Assembly: GCA_937942435.1 (NCBI GenBank)
Contig: CALDEM010000007.1
Span: 47,509 to 111,508, forward strand
Direction of reading: 5' to 3'
Length of the DNA: 64,000 bases
DNA from: an uncultured Saprospiraceae bacterium
GTDB taxonomy: Bacteria; Bacteroidota; Bacteroidia; Chitinophagales; Saprospiraceae
Shown: piece after piece, positions 45,800 to 55,946 of the stretch
How positions within the stretch are numbered: the stretch's first letter is position 1
Layout of the letters: each line of letters opens with the position of its first letter
Notes under the pieces: generated by a model
Seen by the model: the letters and a program-made list of their open reading frames with translations, nothing else
Told to the model about the DNA's origin: nothing
Databases searched by the model: none
Made by a program: the position numbers and the translations under genes

Positions 45800-47563
45800 C
45801 TATGAGCTAATCACTTTTAATTGTATTATTCCATTTGCAGGCACTTCCAATGTATGAACCCCTTCCTCAAAATCCACGACGTCTTTCCAATCTTCTTGAC
45901 CGGAGCAATCAACGATGACGACCTCTACTTTCCCAAGATCTTCGGTTAGTTCAAAGACAACTTGATCAGACAACTTTCCATTGATTAAGTCAATGTGTCT
46001 AAAGCCACTTTGTATTGACACAATCATATCTTCATAGACGCCATAGATGATTTTGTCTTCATAACTTGAAGAAAGCATCGGGTAGTTGGAAGATGGCCTA
46101 TAAGCTTTAAAATCACCAAAAAGTAATATTTGCTTATTCTCATTCCAATAATGAGTCAAAAAAGCAATCATATTCTTGTGGTCCTGACTTACTTCCTTTA
46201 ATCTAACAGATAACTGCGGTACAGAAAATAGAATATTTGTTAACTGCAAAGCTGCTACTTCAACTTCTTCATGTGGATGCCAAGCAAACATATCAGAATG
46301 CACAATGGTCTCACCCGATAAGAACTTCACATCAGTCGTGCGTATCCTATTAGTGAGACTATCATAAGGTGCATCAAAGGCGCGAAACATGTTACCAAGG
46401 GTCTGCAAATAAGGACCGGTATACTTTTGTCTAAACTCTATTAAAACGTCAGGATTGATGGCATAAAGTTCTTGTTTTATCAGATCGATTAGCTTCTTTA
46501 CTCCTTCATTGACAGAGAGACAATCCTTTCCTCCGCCTTCTCTTAGATCCGTATCCTCGTAAACCTTAAAGTCATCTATAAAGTCTAATTTTAATCCATC
46601 TAATTTCCAATCTCTTACAGCTTCTGCATATCGACTAACCAAATGAGCTCTAACCTCAGGGTATCTTGGATCAAACACTGGTGCCCACGGATGGTTTTCA
46701 GTCAAAAATTTTCCTTTAAAGGCTTGATAAGCCTTTGACTCTATACCACAGAAAGGGACAGAAAACCAAAACAGGCAATACATGTCCATATTATGTATTT
46801 GCTTAACAAAACCATGCACATCATCGATGCGCTCTACTTCCCAATCTCCTGTAAAATTATAGCCTCTATTGCCATCTTTTGTTTGCCAGCCATCGTCTAC
46901 AATGATACCCTTATAACCCAACTTCTTAGCTGCTTTGCATTCATCCAGAAGCATCTGAGGCTCGAAGTTTTGATGATAGGAATACCATGTAGAGTAAACA
47001 GGATAAGTCGTTGCCTCAGGTACATTAGCTATACTCAGGTTGGCTGCCCACCAGGTCGATATCTCACTTATGGCGTCACCGAAGTTGATTCTGTCAGTTG
47101 ATACTCTAAGCTCACAAGAGTAAGAAGGTATATGATCAGATGCCTCTACCATCAATCGGACGATACAATAGATGCAACCATCCTCCTCTTGGATACTTGC
47201 CTCCAACTCTGAGGAGTTGATCACATCTGATATCGCAAATGCAATAACATTGTAGTCGCTATGATCATATACAGTAAGCACAGGGGCATCAACGGATACT
47301 CTTGCTGACACTTTAGGCAGCTCCCAATCCGCCAACAGTCTTTTCTCATGCAATGAATTAGTACTCCACACTCCTTTTACGCGAAGGCATGGGATCTTCC
47401 ATTTAATCTCAACACCTCCTTTTATCGCTTCATCAGTATTGATCTTGATAGTATAAATCTGACACTTATCAACATCACTTACAAGCTTGATATGGCAATC
47501 TACATTTGCCGTATAACACTTGGGAACACCATCTATACTGACTGTACGATCTATTACTTTCAT
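45800..47563 (-). CDS. GH36-type alpha-galactosidase
   Basis: Cytoplasmic glycoside hydrolase of 587 residues with no signal peptide. A beta-sandwich N-terminal domain (1-180) precedes a TIM barrel with YPVYSTWYSYHQNF, GIIVDDGWQ and LDGLKLDFIDDF, where D327 is the probable nucleophile. RAFDAPYDSLTNR holds the probable acid/base aspartate (D397 or D401). A C-terminal beta domain follows. It is first in a two-gene unit with the symporter, which fits import of a galactoside followed by internal cleavage. Substrate specificity within the family is uncertain. Confidence 0.87.
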   Translation of the reverse strand: MKVIDRTVSIDGVPKCYTANVDCHIKLVSDVDKCQIYTIKINTDEAIKGGVEIKWKIPCLRVKGVWSTNSLHEKRLLADWELPKVSARVSVDAPVLTVYDHSDYNVIAFAISDVINSSELEASIQEEDGCIYCIVRLMVEASDHIPSYSCELRVSTDRINFGDAISEISTWWAANLSIANVPEATTYPVYSTWYSYHQNFEPQMLLDECKAAKKLGYKGIIVDDGWQTKDGNRGYNFTGDWEVERIDDVHGFVKQIHNMDMYCLFWFSVPFCGIESKAYQAFKGKFLTENHPWAPVFDPRYPEVRAHLVSRYAEAVRDWKLDGLKLDFIDDFKVYEDTDLREGGGKDCLSVNEGVKKLIDLIKQELYAINPDVLIEFRQKYTGPYLQTLGNMFRAFDAPYDSLTNRIRTTDVKFLSGETIVHSDMFAWHPHEEVEVAALQLTNILFSVPQLSVRLKEVSQDHKNMIAFLTHYWNENKQILLFGDFKAYRPSSNYPMLSSSYEDKIIYGVYEDMIVSIQSGFRHIDLINGKLSDQVVFELTEDLGKVEVVIVDCSGQEDWKDVVDFEEGVHTLEVPANGIIQLKVISS

Positions 47564-47708
47564 AAGTTTTCTTTCTTCGCTTTGCTCAACTATTTAAAAG
47601 ATGAAGCACATCGAACACTAAGTGTCGCAACATTACCAAAATGTAACTAAGTTTTATGCTTCAATGGAAGATAATCTTGCATTACTGTCAGGTCTATTAG
47701 GCTAAAAC

Positions 47709-48959
47709 CTACTTTACGACTAACACGGAGCCTGTCCGTGCTACTCTTTTTATTACGTCTATTTTTTGAGATTCAAAGGTAAGCTCCCAGACATACATTC
47801 CACTCTCAACTTCTTGATTATGAGCGTATCCATCCCAGACATCATCTGAGTTTTGAGACTCAAATACTATGTTGCCCCACTTGTTTAGGATACGAAGCTT
47901 ATAAGCTCTTATATCTACACCTTCTTCAAAGTATACACCAAAGAAGTCATTCTGTCTATCTGCATTTGGAGAAAACACGTTGGGAACATAGAAAGAGCTT
48001 TCGCAACCAATAGGCTTTACATCAAGAACAAGCGGTAAAATACCACAACCAAGAATGGCATTTATATTATAGCTGCCGCCTTGAGATAGTGTTCTGTTTG
48101 ATTGATCAGAACCGTCTTCCCATTCAAATACGGCAGATGACAAAAATGACAAATCGTATAGATTTAATAGATCCACTTCATAAGGTGTATCTGTACAAGC
48201 CTCTATACTTTCTTCTACAACTTCTGGTATCTCGATGATCGACAAGGCATCAATGTAATAATAAAAAGACCTAAAGACACCACTCGTCGACATAGCAGCG
48301 CAAGGGGGTAGCTCACCAAATGTGCCAAGTGGCAGTATCATCCCAAGAAAAGTTTCTCCTCCTTGAGCAGTAAAACAGGTTGTTACTTTTCTCCATATTT
48401 CACTCTTACCTCCTGTTACTTCTTCTGATTCAAAGGTTGCTACTATCGGAACAGTAGTTGAAGCGGTACCATTCGAGAAATTATTAGTGACAACTATGCT
48501 ATCAGTTGATAGATATATATCTATATGTTTTGTAGGCTTTAATGAGCAGCCAGATATGTCATCTTCTAATCCTTGAAATCCTCCTTGGTTCAGAATATAC
48601 ATCTCTAATAAGTAAGTCTTATCTTTTTCTAAAGGTTGGGTAAGTGAAGTAGCTATGCCTTCTGTAAAATAAGTCTCATTAGAATTCCATCGACTCCATA
48701 ATCCAACAAAGTTGTTTCCGTCAAAAGACTCTACTGACGAATCCCAAAAAAAGAAATCCTTTTCATCGAAAGAACAATTTCTTGTAAAGAGATCAGGGGT
48801 AGCATCGAGGGCATACCAAAATTCGTTTCTATCAAAAGATTGATCAGGCCCGGAGCATTGGTCATTGACTAATGACTCAAAGCTACCATCAGGTATCAGA
48901 TTTTGACTTCTTAGCGTAATTGAAATACATAAATTGAGAATTAAAATTGTAAAGATCAT
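47709..48959 (-). CDS. Secreted protein with gliding-motility-type C-terminal domain (type IX, type B)
   Basis: From the ATG at 48959 the protein has 416 residues with signal peptide MIFTILILNLCISITLRSQ. A longer frame from 49052 would overlap the upstream gene and hide the signal peptide. The N-terminal part (NLIPDGSFESL) looks like a carbohydrate-binding-like jelly roll. The last 90 or so residues (YVPNVFSPNADRQNDFFGVY through NKWGNIVFES and GMYVWELTF) are the gliding-motility C-terminal domain that directs export by the type IX system. It lies 61 bases after the FG-GAP protein gene. Confidence 0.8.
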   Translation of the reverse strand: MIFTILILNLCISITLRSQNLIPDGSFESLVNDQCSGPDQSFDRNEFWYALDATPDLFTRNCSFDEKDFFFWDSSVESFDGNNFVGLWSRWNSNETYFTEGIATSLTQPLEKDKTYLLEMYILNQGGFQGLEDDISGCSLKPTKHIDIYLSTDSIVVTNNFSNGTASTTVPIVATFESEEVTGGKSEIWRKVTTCFTAQGGETFLGMILPLGTFGELPPCAAMSTSGVFRSFYYYIDALSIIEIPEVVEESIEACTDTPYEVDLLNLYDLSFLSSAVFEWEDGSDQSNRTLSQGGSYNINAILGCGILPLVLDVKPIGCESSFYVPNVFSPNADRQNDFFGVYFEEGVDIRAYKLRILNKWGNIVFESQNSDDVWDGYAHNQEVESGMYVWELTFESQKIDVIKRVARTGSVLVVK

Positions 48960-49020
48960 AGTTGATGACCTTAAGCACCGTTGCAACTCTTTTGGAAAAA
49001 AAAGCATAGAACAATCTACA

Positions 49021-50916
49021 CTAAGGTAACTTAATCGCTTTCTCGGATACAATGTTGTTGCCCGATCTCAATTGAACAATGTACAGTCCATGTATCAATG
49101 GATCTTCAATATCCCACTGCCAAAAACCATTTCTTGATAACCTGCCATCTCCTTTTAGCAATGTTCTAATTAATCGTCCTTGACTGTCAAAAACACTTAT
49201 ATCAAAAGATTGATCATTAGCTAATTGATACTCGATAATCATTTGATCTGAAAAGTAGCTTGGAAATATTCTTAGTTCGAGCTCATTCTCAGTATCTGAC
49301 TCCGTTACTTCTTCACGAATGGTTATGAATTGATTAGCAGCGACATTATCAATGACCTGTGAGTTGCCACCTATCCACTTTACAGTAATACTTTCAACCA
49401 TCTCATCCGAACCCAATCCAAAATGTGCAATTGTAGTACTCTGTGAAGAGTGACTGGATCCACCATCTATCTCTCTAATTAGCAACCGATCATCAGTTAA
49501 CACTTCTATCCTAGATCCTAATCCATCATTGTCCACTTTTACACCTTCAAGCTTGACCTTTAACCAGTTGCCATCAGAAGCGTCGTTGCGATACAATAGC
49601 ACTTTGGCATCAGGCAGCTCTCGAGTTGGATCTCTTGGTTCTTGGTTAACAACAAGCAAATCAAGATCTCCATCATTGTCATAATCAAAAACAACAGACC
49701 CTCTTCCTACTCTTGGATCAGCCAATCCTTTGCGCTCTCCAACTTCTCTAAAAAACCCATTTTCTTGTTCAAAGAAAAAGTTGTGATTAGGTCTGATCGT
49801 AGGATTCAGCGCTCCATTAGCAACAAAAAGGTCAATATCTGTGTCATGATCAAAATCAAAAAAATTAGCCCCCCAGCTAACTGGTATACCATTATAGCCT
49901 TCGCTTGTGATCAGGTTGACAGACAGACCATATGCAGACCCTTCTATAAAATCATCTCCCGCACCATTAACAACAAATAAGCTAGGTCCAACATTGGATA
50001 CAAAATAATCCATATAACCGTCAAAATTATAATCAGCAACAGCTATGCCCATGGCATTCATTCCAAAATTAAGGGCAAGGTTGTTCGCTCGATTGGGCAA
50101 TGACTTATTTGGAAAGTCATTAACTAGTGCAACATTGGGTGTAGCCTTACGGCCAAAATCATTGGCAACTAGAATATCTAAGTCTTGGTCGTTATCTAAA
50201 TCAGTAAAGGTGCCAATAAACCCAAATCCAAAATGATCAATCTCATATAGATCAGACGCCTCTACAAACCCTCGTCCACTTACATTTATAAAAAAGAAGT
50301 CTTGTGCAGGAGCAAAGGTATTGGTGATCGTTGCGTCATTGAATAAGCTAACACCCTCAGGTGAAGCACTAAAGTAATTGGCTACATAAAGATCTACATA
50401 TCCGTCAGCGTTGATATCGCCAAACGATGCACCCATACTGTTGCTCTTAAACTTATCTAAGCCATATTGGACAGTTACGTCAGTAAAGGTGCCATCCTGA
50501 TTATTTAAAAAAAGATAATTTGGTGATAACTGCCGCCCATCTTTAAAATACATAGTGGTGACGAGAAGATCTTTGTAACCGTCCCTATTGACATCTGCAG
50601 CACAAGCACCTTGTGTATGAACAGGTATGGTCGCATCAAAGCCCGCTGAGGCAAATACATCCGTAAAAGTCCCATCTCCGTTGTTGCGATATAAAACATC
50701 CGAAGTATTGCCTCCTGCGATATATACATCTTCCCAACCGTCATTGTCAAAGTCTAACACCGCTGCTCCTCCTCCAAAAGTGGCTAAGTCAACTTTGAAA
50801 GCATGATCGATACCAGCAATATCCGACACCTCCACAAAGTCTTGAGCCCCCACTTGTATAGATAGAAGTGAAACCCAAAAGGTCGCAACGATAGCTTCTA
50901 TATACATTCTCTTCAT
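49021..50916 (-). CDS. Secreted FG-GAP/VCBS propeller protein with ASPIC/UnbV and type IX sorting domains
   Basis: The 631-residue protein has a signal peptide ending near VGAQ. An integrin-like beta-propeller (about 30-430) has repeated calcium-loop motifs such as DFDNDGWEDVYIAGG, DVNRDGYKDLLVTT and DYDNDGDLDLLVVN. An ASPIC/UnbV domain (about 455-535, with IDGGSSHSSQSTTIAHFGLG) and a type A type IX C-terminal domain (about 550-631, RIFPSYFSDQMII) follow. It is a CRTAC1-like cell-surface or released protein; binding partners are unknown. It and the next gene are probably co-transcribed. Confidence 0.88.
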   Translation of the reverse strand: MKRMYIEAIVATFWVSLLSIQVGAQDFVEVSDIAGIDHAFKVDLATFGGGAAVLDFDNDGWEDVYIAGGNTSDVLYRNNGDGTFTDVFASAGFDATIPVHTQGACAADVNRDGYKDLLVTTMYFKDGRQLSPNYLFLNNQDGTFTDVTVQYGLDKFKSNSMGASFGDINADGYVDLYVANYFSASPEGVSLFNDATITNTFAPAQDFFFINVSGRGFVEASDLYEIDHFGFGFIGTFTDLDNDQDLDILVANDFGRKATPNVALVNDFPNKSLPNRANNLALNFGMNAMGIAVADYNFDGYMDYFVSNVGPSLFVVNGAGDDFIEGSAYGLSVNLITSEGYNGIPVSWGANFFDFDHDTDIDLFVANGALNPTIRPNHNFFFEQENGFFREVGERKGLADPRVGRGSVVFDYDNDGDLDLLVVNQEPRDPTRELPDAKVLLYRNDASDGNWLKVKLEGVKVDNDGLGSRIEVLTDDRLLIREIDGGSSHSSQSTTIAHFGLGSDEMVESITVKWIGGNSQVIDNVAANQFITIREEVTESDTENELELRIFPSYFSDQMIIEYQLANDQSFDISVFDSQGRLIRTLLKGDGRLSRNGFWQWDIEDPLIHGLYIVQLRSGNNIVSEKAIKLP

Positions 50917-50948
50917 AGTGTACTCGGTTTGGTTGTCAATCCAGTTCT

Positions 50949-50991
50949 AAAAAAAATGTTGGATAAAGCTAAATTGCCAAACCCAACATTT
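50949..50991 (-). terminator. Terminator of the SusC/SusD operon
   Basis: On the minus strand, 9-bp arms (plus 50983-50991 and 50954-50962, built on GTTGG/CCAAC) close a loop of about 20 bases and lead into eight T. It lies 46 bases after the susD-like stop codon. Confidence 0.78.
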
Positions 50992-51036
50992 CAAAGAATT
51001 TATTTTACTAATTTAAAACATCTTCACTTCTTACGT

Positions 51037-52605
51037 CTACCAACCTGGGTTTTGAGTCAGGTTTGGATTCTGATCTATTTCTTTCTGAGGAACAGGCCAT
51101 AAGTTGTGCTTTGGTGCCACAAATACTCTTGAATCTAAAGACTCTCCAAACAATGTCACTGTAGGTATTATGTCTGCTGCTACATTCCATCTGATGAGAT
51201 CATCTCTTCTTGTTCCTTCCCAAGCAAACTCTACTTGTCTCTCGTGTCTGATGACATCTCTCATTTCAGCTTGACTTAGCCCAGCAGCAACTTCAGGCAT
51301 ACCTGCTCTTGTTCTGATTTGATTGATAGCATCATATACTTCAGCTGAAGGGCCTGATGTTTCATTAAGCGCTTCAGCATATGACATCAATATATCTCCA
51401 TATCGATATAGGATAAAGTTAGTCTCATTACAAGAACAACCATCTTCTCCCAAAGTAGCGTCAAGATCTACCCACTTTCTAATTGCAAAGAAAGGTGAGA
51501 ACCCTGATAACGAAGCGTCATAAACATTACCTCTCCATTCGGATACACCTGGTATAAATAGATTAGCAGCCATACGAGCATCTCTATTTGCATAAGGCTC
51601 ATCTGGATTATATAATGGCGACTCATCAATCGGTAAACCATCAGTCATATAGAATGAGTTGGCTAATTGATCTGTAGGAGTATAAGAACCCCATCCGTTA
51701 CCTGGCGCACCTTCTGGACCTGGAGCTAAGCCAACTTGCATAAAGTTACCTTCTCCTTGTGTCCCTTCAGTAAACTGAATATCAAATAAAACCTCTTTGT
51801 TGTTTTCGTTATCAGCACTAAATACTGACTCATAGTTATCTACTAATCCAATAGCATCAGGATTAGCACGAGACATATCTATAAGCTTCTTTGCTTCAGC
51901 AGCAGCTCCTGCAAAATCCGCATTATAAAGTTTCATTCTTGTTTTAACCGCGATAGCTGACTTTTTAGTAGCACGTCCTATATGACCAAACAGTGGGTCA
52001 TCTCCAAGATTCGCTTCAGCGAAGTCTAAATCTGCTGTAGCCGCTGCGACAACTTCAGCTTTAGATGTACGGGTCACGGATAGACCTTCTTCTCTTGTTA
52101 TTACATTAAGTATTAGTGGCACATCGCCATAGAAGTTTGTTAATTCAAAAAGAATCATACCTCTTAAGAATCTCGCCTCAGCGATGATAGAGTTCTTGAC
52201 TCCCGCATCCATTTCAATATCTTCAATATTGCCTAACACCGAGTTAGCACGAAAAATACCTTCATATCCAAAATCCCATTTACTATTAATAAGACCTCCA
52301 GATGTAGGGCTGTGTTCTCCTTTTGCTATGGTAGGTATCGCAAACTCCCATGGACAACATCCAACGGCATTATCTGTCATGCCGTCCAAAGAATAGTTAT
52401 TGTAGAAAAAAGAACCACCCCAGATACTTCCTTGAAAAACGTCATAGACACTATTCAAAGCTCTCACCACATCTTCCTGTGTTTCGAAAAAGCCTTCTAC
52501 ACTTCCTTCATCCAGTGGGGCTGTTTCTAAGAATGAATCACTACAGGCTGTTGTACCTAAAATGTACATAGCCAGAATGAAAGTTACTTTGCTAAATAAT
52601 TTCAT
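51037..52605 (-). CDS. SusD/RagB family outer-membrane lipoprotein
   Basis: Surface glycan- or peptide-binding lipoprotein that caps a SusC transporter. The 522-residue protein has lipobox TTAC (cysteine near residue 21). Typical SusD features include SFLETAPLDEGSVEGFFETQEDVVRALNSVY near the N-terminus, EARFLRGMILFELTNFYGDVPL and, near the end, RHERQVEFAWEGTRRDDLIRW. It follows the susC-like gene by 19 bases. No glycosidase gene is adjacent, so the ligand is unknown. Confidence 0.95.
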   Translation of the reverse strand: MKLFSKVTFILAMYILGTTACSDSFLETAPLDEGSVEGFFETQEDVVRALNSVYDVFQGSIWGGSFFYNNYSLDGMTDNAVGCCPWEFAIPTIAKGEHSPTSGGLINSKWDFGYEGIFRANSVLGNIEDIEMDAGVKNSIIAEARFLRGMILFELTNFYGDVPLILNVITREEGLSVTRTSKAEVVAAATADLDFAEANLGDDPLFGHIGRATKKSAIAVKTRMKLYNADFAGAAAEAKKLIDMSRANPDAIGLVDNYESVFSADNENNKEVLFDIQFTEGTQGEGNFMQVGLAPGPEGAPGNGWGSYTPTDQLANSFYMTDGLPIDESPLYNPDEPYANRDARMAANLFIPGVSEWRGNVYDASLSGFSPFFAIRKWVDLDATLGEDGCSCNETNFILYRYGDILMSYAEALNETSGPSAEVYDAINQIRTRAGMPEVAAGLSQAEMRDVIRHERQVEFAWEGTRRDDLIRWNVAADIIPTVTLFGESLDSRVFVAPKHNLWPVPQKEIDQNPNLTQNPGW

Positions 52606-52624
52606 GATTTGATTTTTATTTTCA

Positions 52625-55600
52625 TTAAAACTTAACGTTCACACCAGCGGTGAGAATTTTTAATTGAGGATAGCTCGCAAAGGCATTTGTGCTTCTTGGA
52701 GCTCTTTCTGGATCAAACCCGACGTAATCTGTAATTGTTAAAAGATTAGTGCCGTTTACAAAGACACGAGCACTTTGGATAAAGTTATTATCAAACATCT
52801 TTGTTGGTAAATTATAACCTATTTGAAGATTTTTAAGCCTAAAATAGCTGCGATCTGATATAAATGCTGAATGGGCGACATTATGATTGACCCCACCCTG
52901 TCCAATTGTTATACGTGGTAGCGTAGCATCCGGGTTATCTGGTGTCCATCTGTCTTCCCATATAGTCGACACTCCACCGCTATTAGCGAATGGAGCAAAG
53001 ATTCTAGATCGCTCAAAAACTTGAGCATCCCCGATACCCTGAAACAAAACTCTGATATCAAATCCTCCAACCTCATAGCCCAAGTTGATGCCATAAAGTA
53101 ACGTTGGATTGTCTTGACCTAAGACTTGGCGATCATCTGTCGTGATAACTCCATCTCCATTAAAATCTTCGTAACGCAAATCTCCAGGTTGTGGAGAAGC
53201 AAATTGGCTCTGATCTGGTGCAGCATCAATCTCCGCTTGATTTTGGAAAATGCCAGTCGATCTAAGCCCATATAAAGCATTTATCGGAGATCCTCTTTGT
53301 ATGATAAAATCTCCTTGAAATACACGATCAGCTTCACCGGCCAAGGCTGGATCTATAGACTGCACTTCACTATTAACATTGGTTACATTAAAGCCAATTG
53401 TAAAAGCCGAGTTTTTGTTGATCACATGCCTATAATCTGTTCTAAACTCCCAACCTTTGTTCTGCACTTCTGCAATATTGACAGTCGTTGGTGTTCGTAC
53501 ACCTGTTACTCCCGGGTTACTTTGATCAAATAATATATCAGAAGCATTACGCACAAAATAATCTGCCTCTATCTCCCAACGACCGTTTAGCATAGAAAGG
53601 TTTATACCAATATCTGTCTGAGTCGTCGTCTCCCATTTTATATCAGGATTGCCCAATGATGTCTGAGCTGCCGCTCCAAATATCGCTCCACCAAAAGTGT
53701 AAGCAGGAGCAAACGATATACTCGATGCAAATGGGAAATTACCAATATTCTGATTACCCAACTGACCCCAAGAAGCTCTTACTTTGAAGAAGTCTATAAA
53801 TCCTTCTTTATTGAAAAAGTCTTCTTGTGACACTACCCATCCTACAGAGAATGAAGGAAATACTCCCCATCGATTGTTTGCGCCAAATCTTGAAGATCCA
53901 TCTCTTCTTATATTCGCTTCAAATAGATATTTATTATCAAAGTCATAATTCACACGTCCAAAGAAAGAACGCAAAGCCCACTCTGATGCACCACCGTTGT
54001 TAGTCGATGTCTCGGGATTACCCGTACCAAGTGCCACTAAAGAATTACTCGGTAGTTCTGTTCTTGTTGCTTGAAAAAATCGAGTGTTAGAACTTTCTTG
54101 ATTCGCTCCAATTAAGAATTTAAAATTATGTTGATCATAAGATTTTTCATAAGTAGCTTGTAACCAACTTGTGATATTTAATGTCTCATCAAAATAGTTA
54201 GTCAGTCCTCTATTTTCTAACCATACTAATCCAAGATCACCCGTGCGCCAATCAAATGTTTCAAATCTTCGATTGAAAAACTGATCATCGTTGGTTGTGT
54301 TATTTACTGCAACTGTACCTCTGACTTTTAGATTTGGTATGACCTCGTATTCGCCATAGAAGCTACCTAAGAAGTTGTTATCTCTTAGCACTCTGTTAAG
54401 AGCTTGTACTTCAGCCAGAATGTTTGGTGTTGATAGCTCTATAGAGTTTATCGTTCGATCTCTATCAGCTAACCTTCCTTGATCATCGAATGCTGGAAAG
54501 TTAGGACCCAATCGAGTTGCTCTCGCAAGTACGCCGCCATCTTGAGTTACGTTATCAAGATTAGATTCTTGTCGGCTTATATAAAAGCTACCTCCGATCT
54601 TAAACCTGTCATTGACCCGGGTATCTAAGTTGAGTCGAGCATTATAACGCTGACTGCCACCAGTGTTTCTTATGATCCCTTCTTGATCCAGATAGCCCAG
54701 TGAGATATTAAAATTAGTATTCGCACTTCCTCCACTTATGGACAGATTATGTTGTTGGATAGATCCTTTTTTCAATATCTCATCAAACCAATTAGTATTT
54801 GGCCCATTGGCAAATTGACTTACCACGTCAGCTGGATACAAACCAGGATTTCCTGAGTTTTGATCAGCTTCATTTCTGAGATTCATGAACTGTTGACTAT
54901 TCCATACATATCCTGGCGTCGACGTCACATCTGTGGATCCCGTGTACCCAGAATAACTAAATGTAGGTTTTTGATTTGGACTACCGCGCTTGGTTGTAAC
55001 CAGCACAACACCATTGGCTGCTCTGGAGCCATATATAGCAGCAGAAGCAGCATCTTTCAGCACAGTTACAGACTCTATATCATTAGGATCTATATTTCCA
55101 AAAGGAGCTTCGATACCATCTACAAGGATGAGCGGATTAGAATTATTCAAAGTACCGATACCGCGTATATTGATAGTTGCAGCATCTTGACCTGGCTCAC
55201 CTGATGTTTGATTGACCCAGACACCACTCACCTGGCCCTGTAGACTTTGAGTGGCGTTGGTTATCGGTCGAGCTTCGAGTTCAGCTGCACCGACCGTCGA
55301 GACTGCACCTGTAAGGTTTGCTTTTCGTTGGGTACTATACCCGACGACAACGACCTCATCTAGTAGTGCAGCATCCTCTTGCATCAGTATGTCAATCGTA
55401 GACTGATTGCCTACTGCAATCTCTTGAGAGGAGTAACCGGTATAGGAAAATATCAATACATCATCTGGTGAGGCTTGTAGGGAGTACGTGCCATCGATGT
55501 CACTGATTGTTCCATCTCCAGTACCTTTTACAAGGATATTCACACCTATCAAGGGGGTGTTGGTATTGTCGATTACCGTTCCTGAAATAGTGGCTTGGCC

Positions 55601-55663
55601 TATAGCGCTTGAAGCAAATATCACTCCAAGTAATACCAAGCAAATAGTACATAGTTTATTCAT
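52625..55663 (-). CDS. SusC/RagA family TonB-linked outer-membrane transporter
   Basis: TonB-dependent importer of 1012 residues. After a signal peptide ending near SAIGQ come a carboxypeptidase-regulatory-like domain (about 23-100), a DEVVVVGYSTQRKANLTGAV TonB-box region and a plug (about 115-220, with IRGIGTLNNSNPLILVDGI). The 22-strand barrel ends in an aromatic-poor VNVKF. It forms a pair with the SusD-like protein. No regulator (sigma/anti-sigma or hybrid sensor) sits directly beside it. Confidence 0.96.
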   Translation of the reverse strand: MNKLCTICLVLLGVIFASSAIGQATISGTVIDNTNTPLIGVNILVKGTGDGTISDIDGTYSLQASPDDVLIFSYTGYSSQEIAVGNQSTIDILMQEDAALLDEVVVVGYSTQRKANLTGAVSTVGAAELEARPITNATQSLQGQVSGVWVNQTSGEPGQDAATINIRGIGTLNNSNPLILVDGIEAPFGNIDPNDIESVTVLKDAASAAIYGSRAANGVVLVTTKRGSPNQKPTFSYSGYTGSTDVTSTPGYVWNSQQFMNLRNEADQNSGNPGLYPADVVSQFANGPNTNWFDEILKKGSIQQHNLSISGGSANTNFNISLGYLDQEGIIRNTGGSQRYNARLNLDTRVNDRFKIGGSFYISRQESNLDNVTQDGGVLARATRLGPNFPAFDDQGRLADRDRTINSIELSTPNILAEVQALNRVLRDNNFLGSFYGEYEVIPNLKVRGTVAVNNTTNDDQFFNRRFETFDWRTGDLGLVWLENRGLTNYFDETLNITSWLQATYEKSYDQHNFKFLIGANQESSNTRFFQATRTELPSNSLVALGTGNPETSTNNGGASEWALRSFFGRVNYDFDNKYLFEANIRRDGSSRFGANNRWGVFPSFSVGWVVSQEDFFNKEGFIDFFKVRASWGQLGNQNIGNFPFASSISFAPAYTFGGAIFGAAAQTSLGNPDIKWETTTQTDIGINLSMLNGRWEIEADYFVRNASDILFDQSNPGVTGVRTPTTVNIAEVQNKGWEFRTDYRHVINKNSAFTIGFNVTNVNSEVQSIDPALAGEADRVFQGDFIIQRGSPINALYGLRSTGIFQNQAEIDAAPDQSQFASPQPGDLRYEDFNGDGVITTDDRQVLGQDNPTLLYGINLGYEVGGFDIRVLFQGIGDAQVFERSRIFAPFANSGGVSTIWEDRWTPDNPDATLPRITIGQGGVNHNVAHSAFISDRSYFRLKNLQIGYNLPTKMFDNNFIQSARVFVNGTNLLTITDYVGFDPERAPRSTNAFASYPQLKILTAGVNVKF

Positions 55664-55946
55664 ACATGGTTAGTTTATACGGTGTATTAAAAAGTTTTCC
55701 GCCATTTATTTGGCAAAAACCTTAAGCGTCAGTTATACACTTATAAGTAATAATAAGCTTTTTTGAGAACAGGAAGAAAGGATCAGAACAATAATTGTCA
55801 AAGGTGCGTACTTGTACCGTTTCAATAAAGAAGATTATGAAAGGTTGATCAAGGAAGGGTTCAACTTTGTGATTTAAGATCAATACGTAATCCTTCAATC
55901 ATCTTAGATTTTCAAATTGGTCATTATAATAGTAGTTTAGTATATC
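55664..55946. other. Intergenic region upstream of the susC-like gene
   Basis: This 283-base stretch should hold the promoters of the leftward SusC/SusD operon and the rightward gliding-domain gene; no clear TAnnTTTG pair is visible. A 36-codon open stretch without a start codon (55767-55877, with RTIIVKGAYLYRFNKEDYER) reads like the C-terminal end of a protein and may be a gene remnant. It could equally be chance. Confidence 0.35.
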
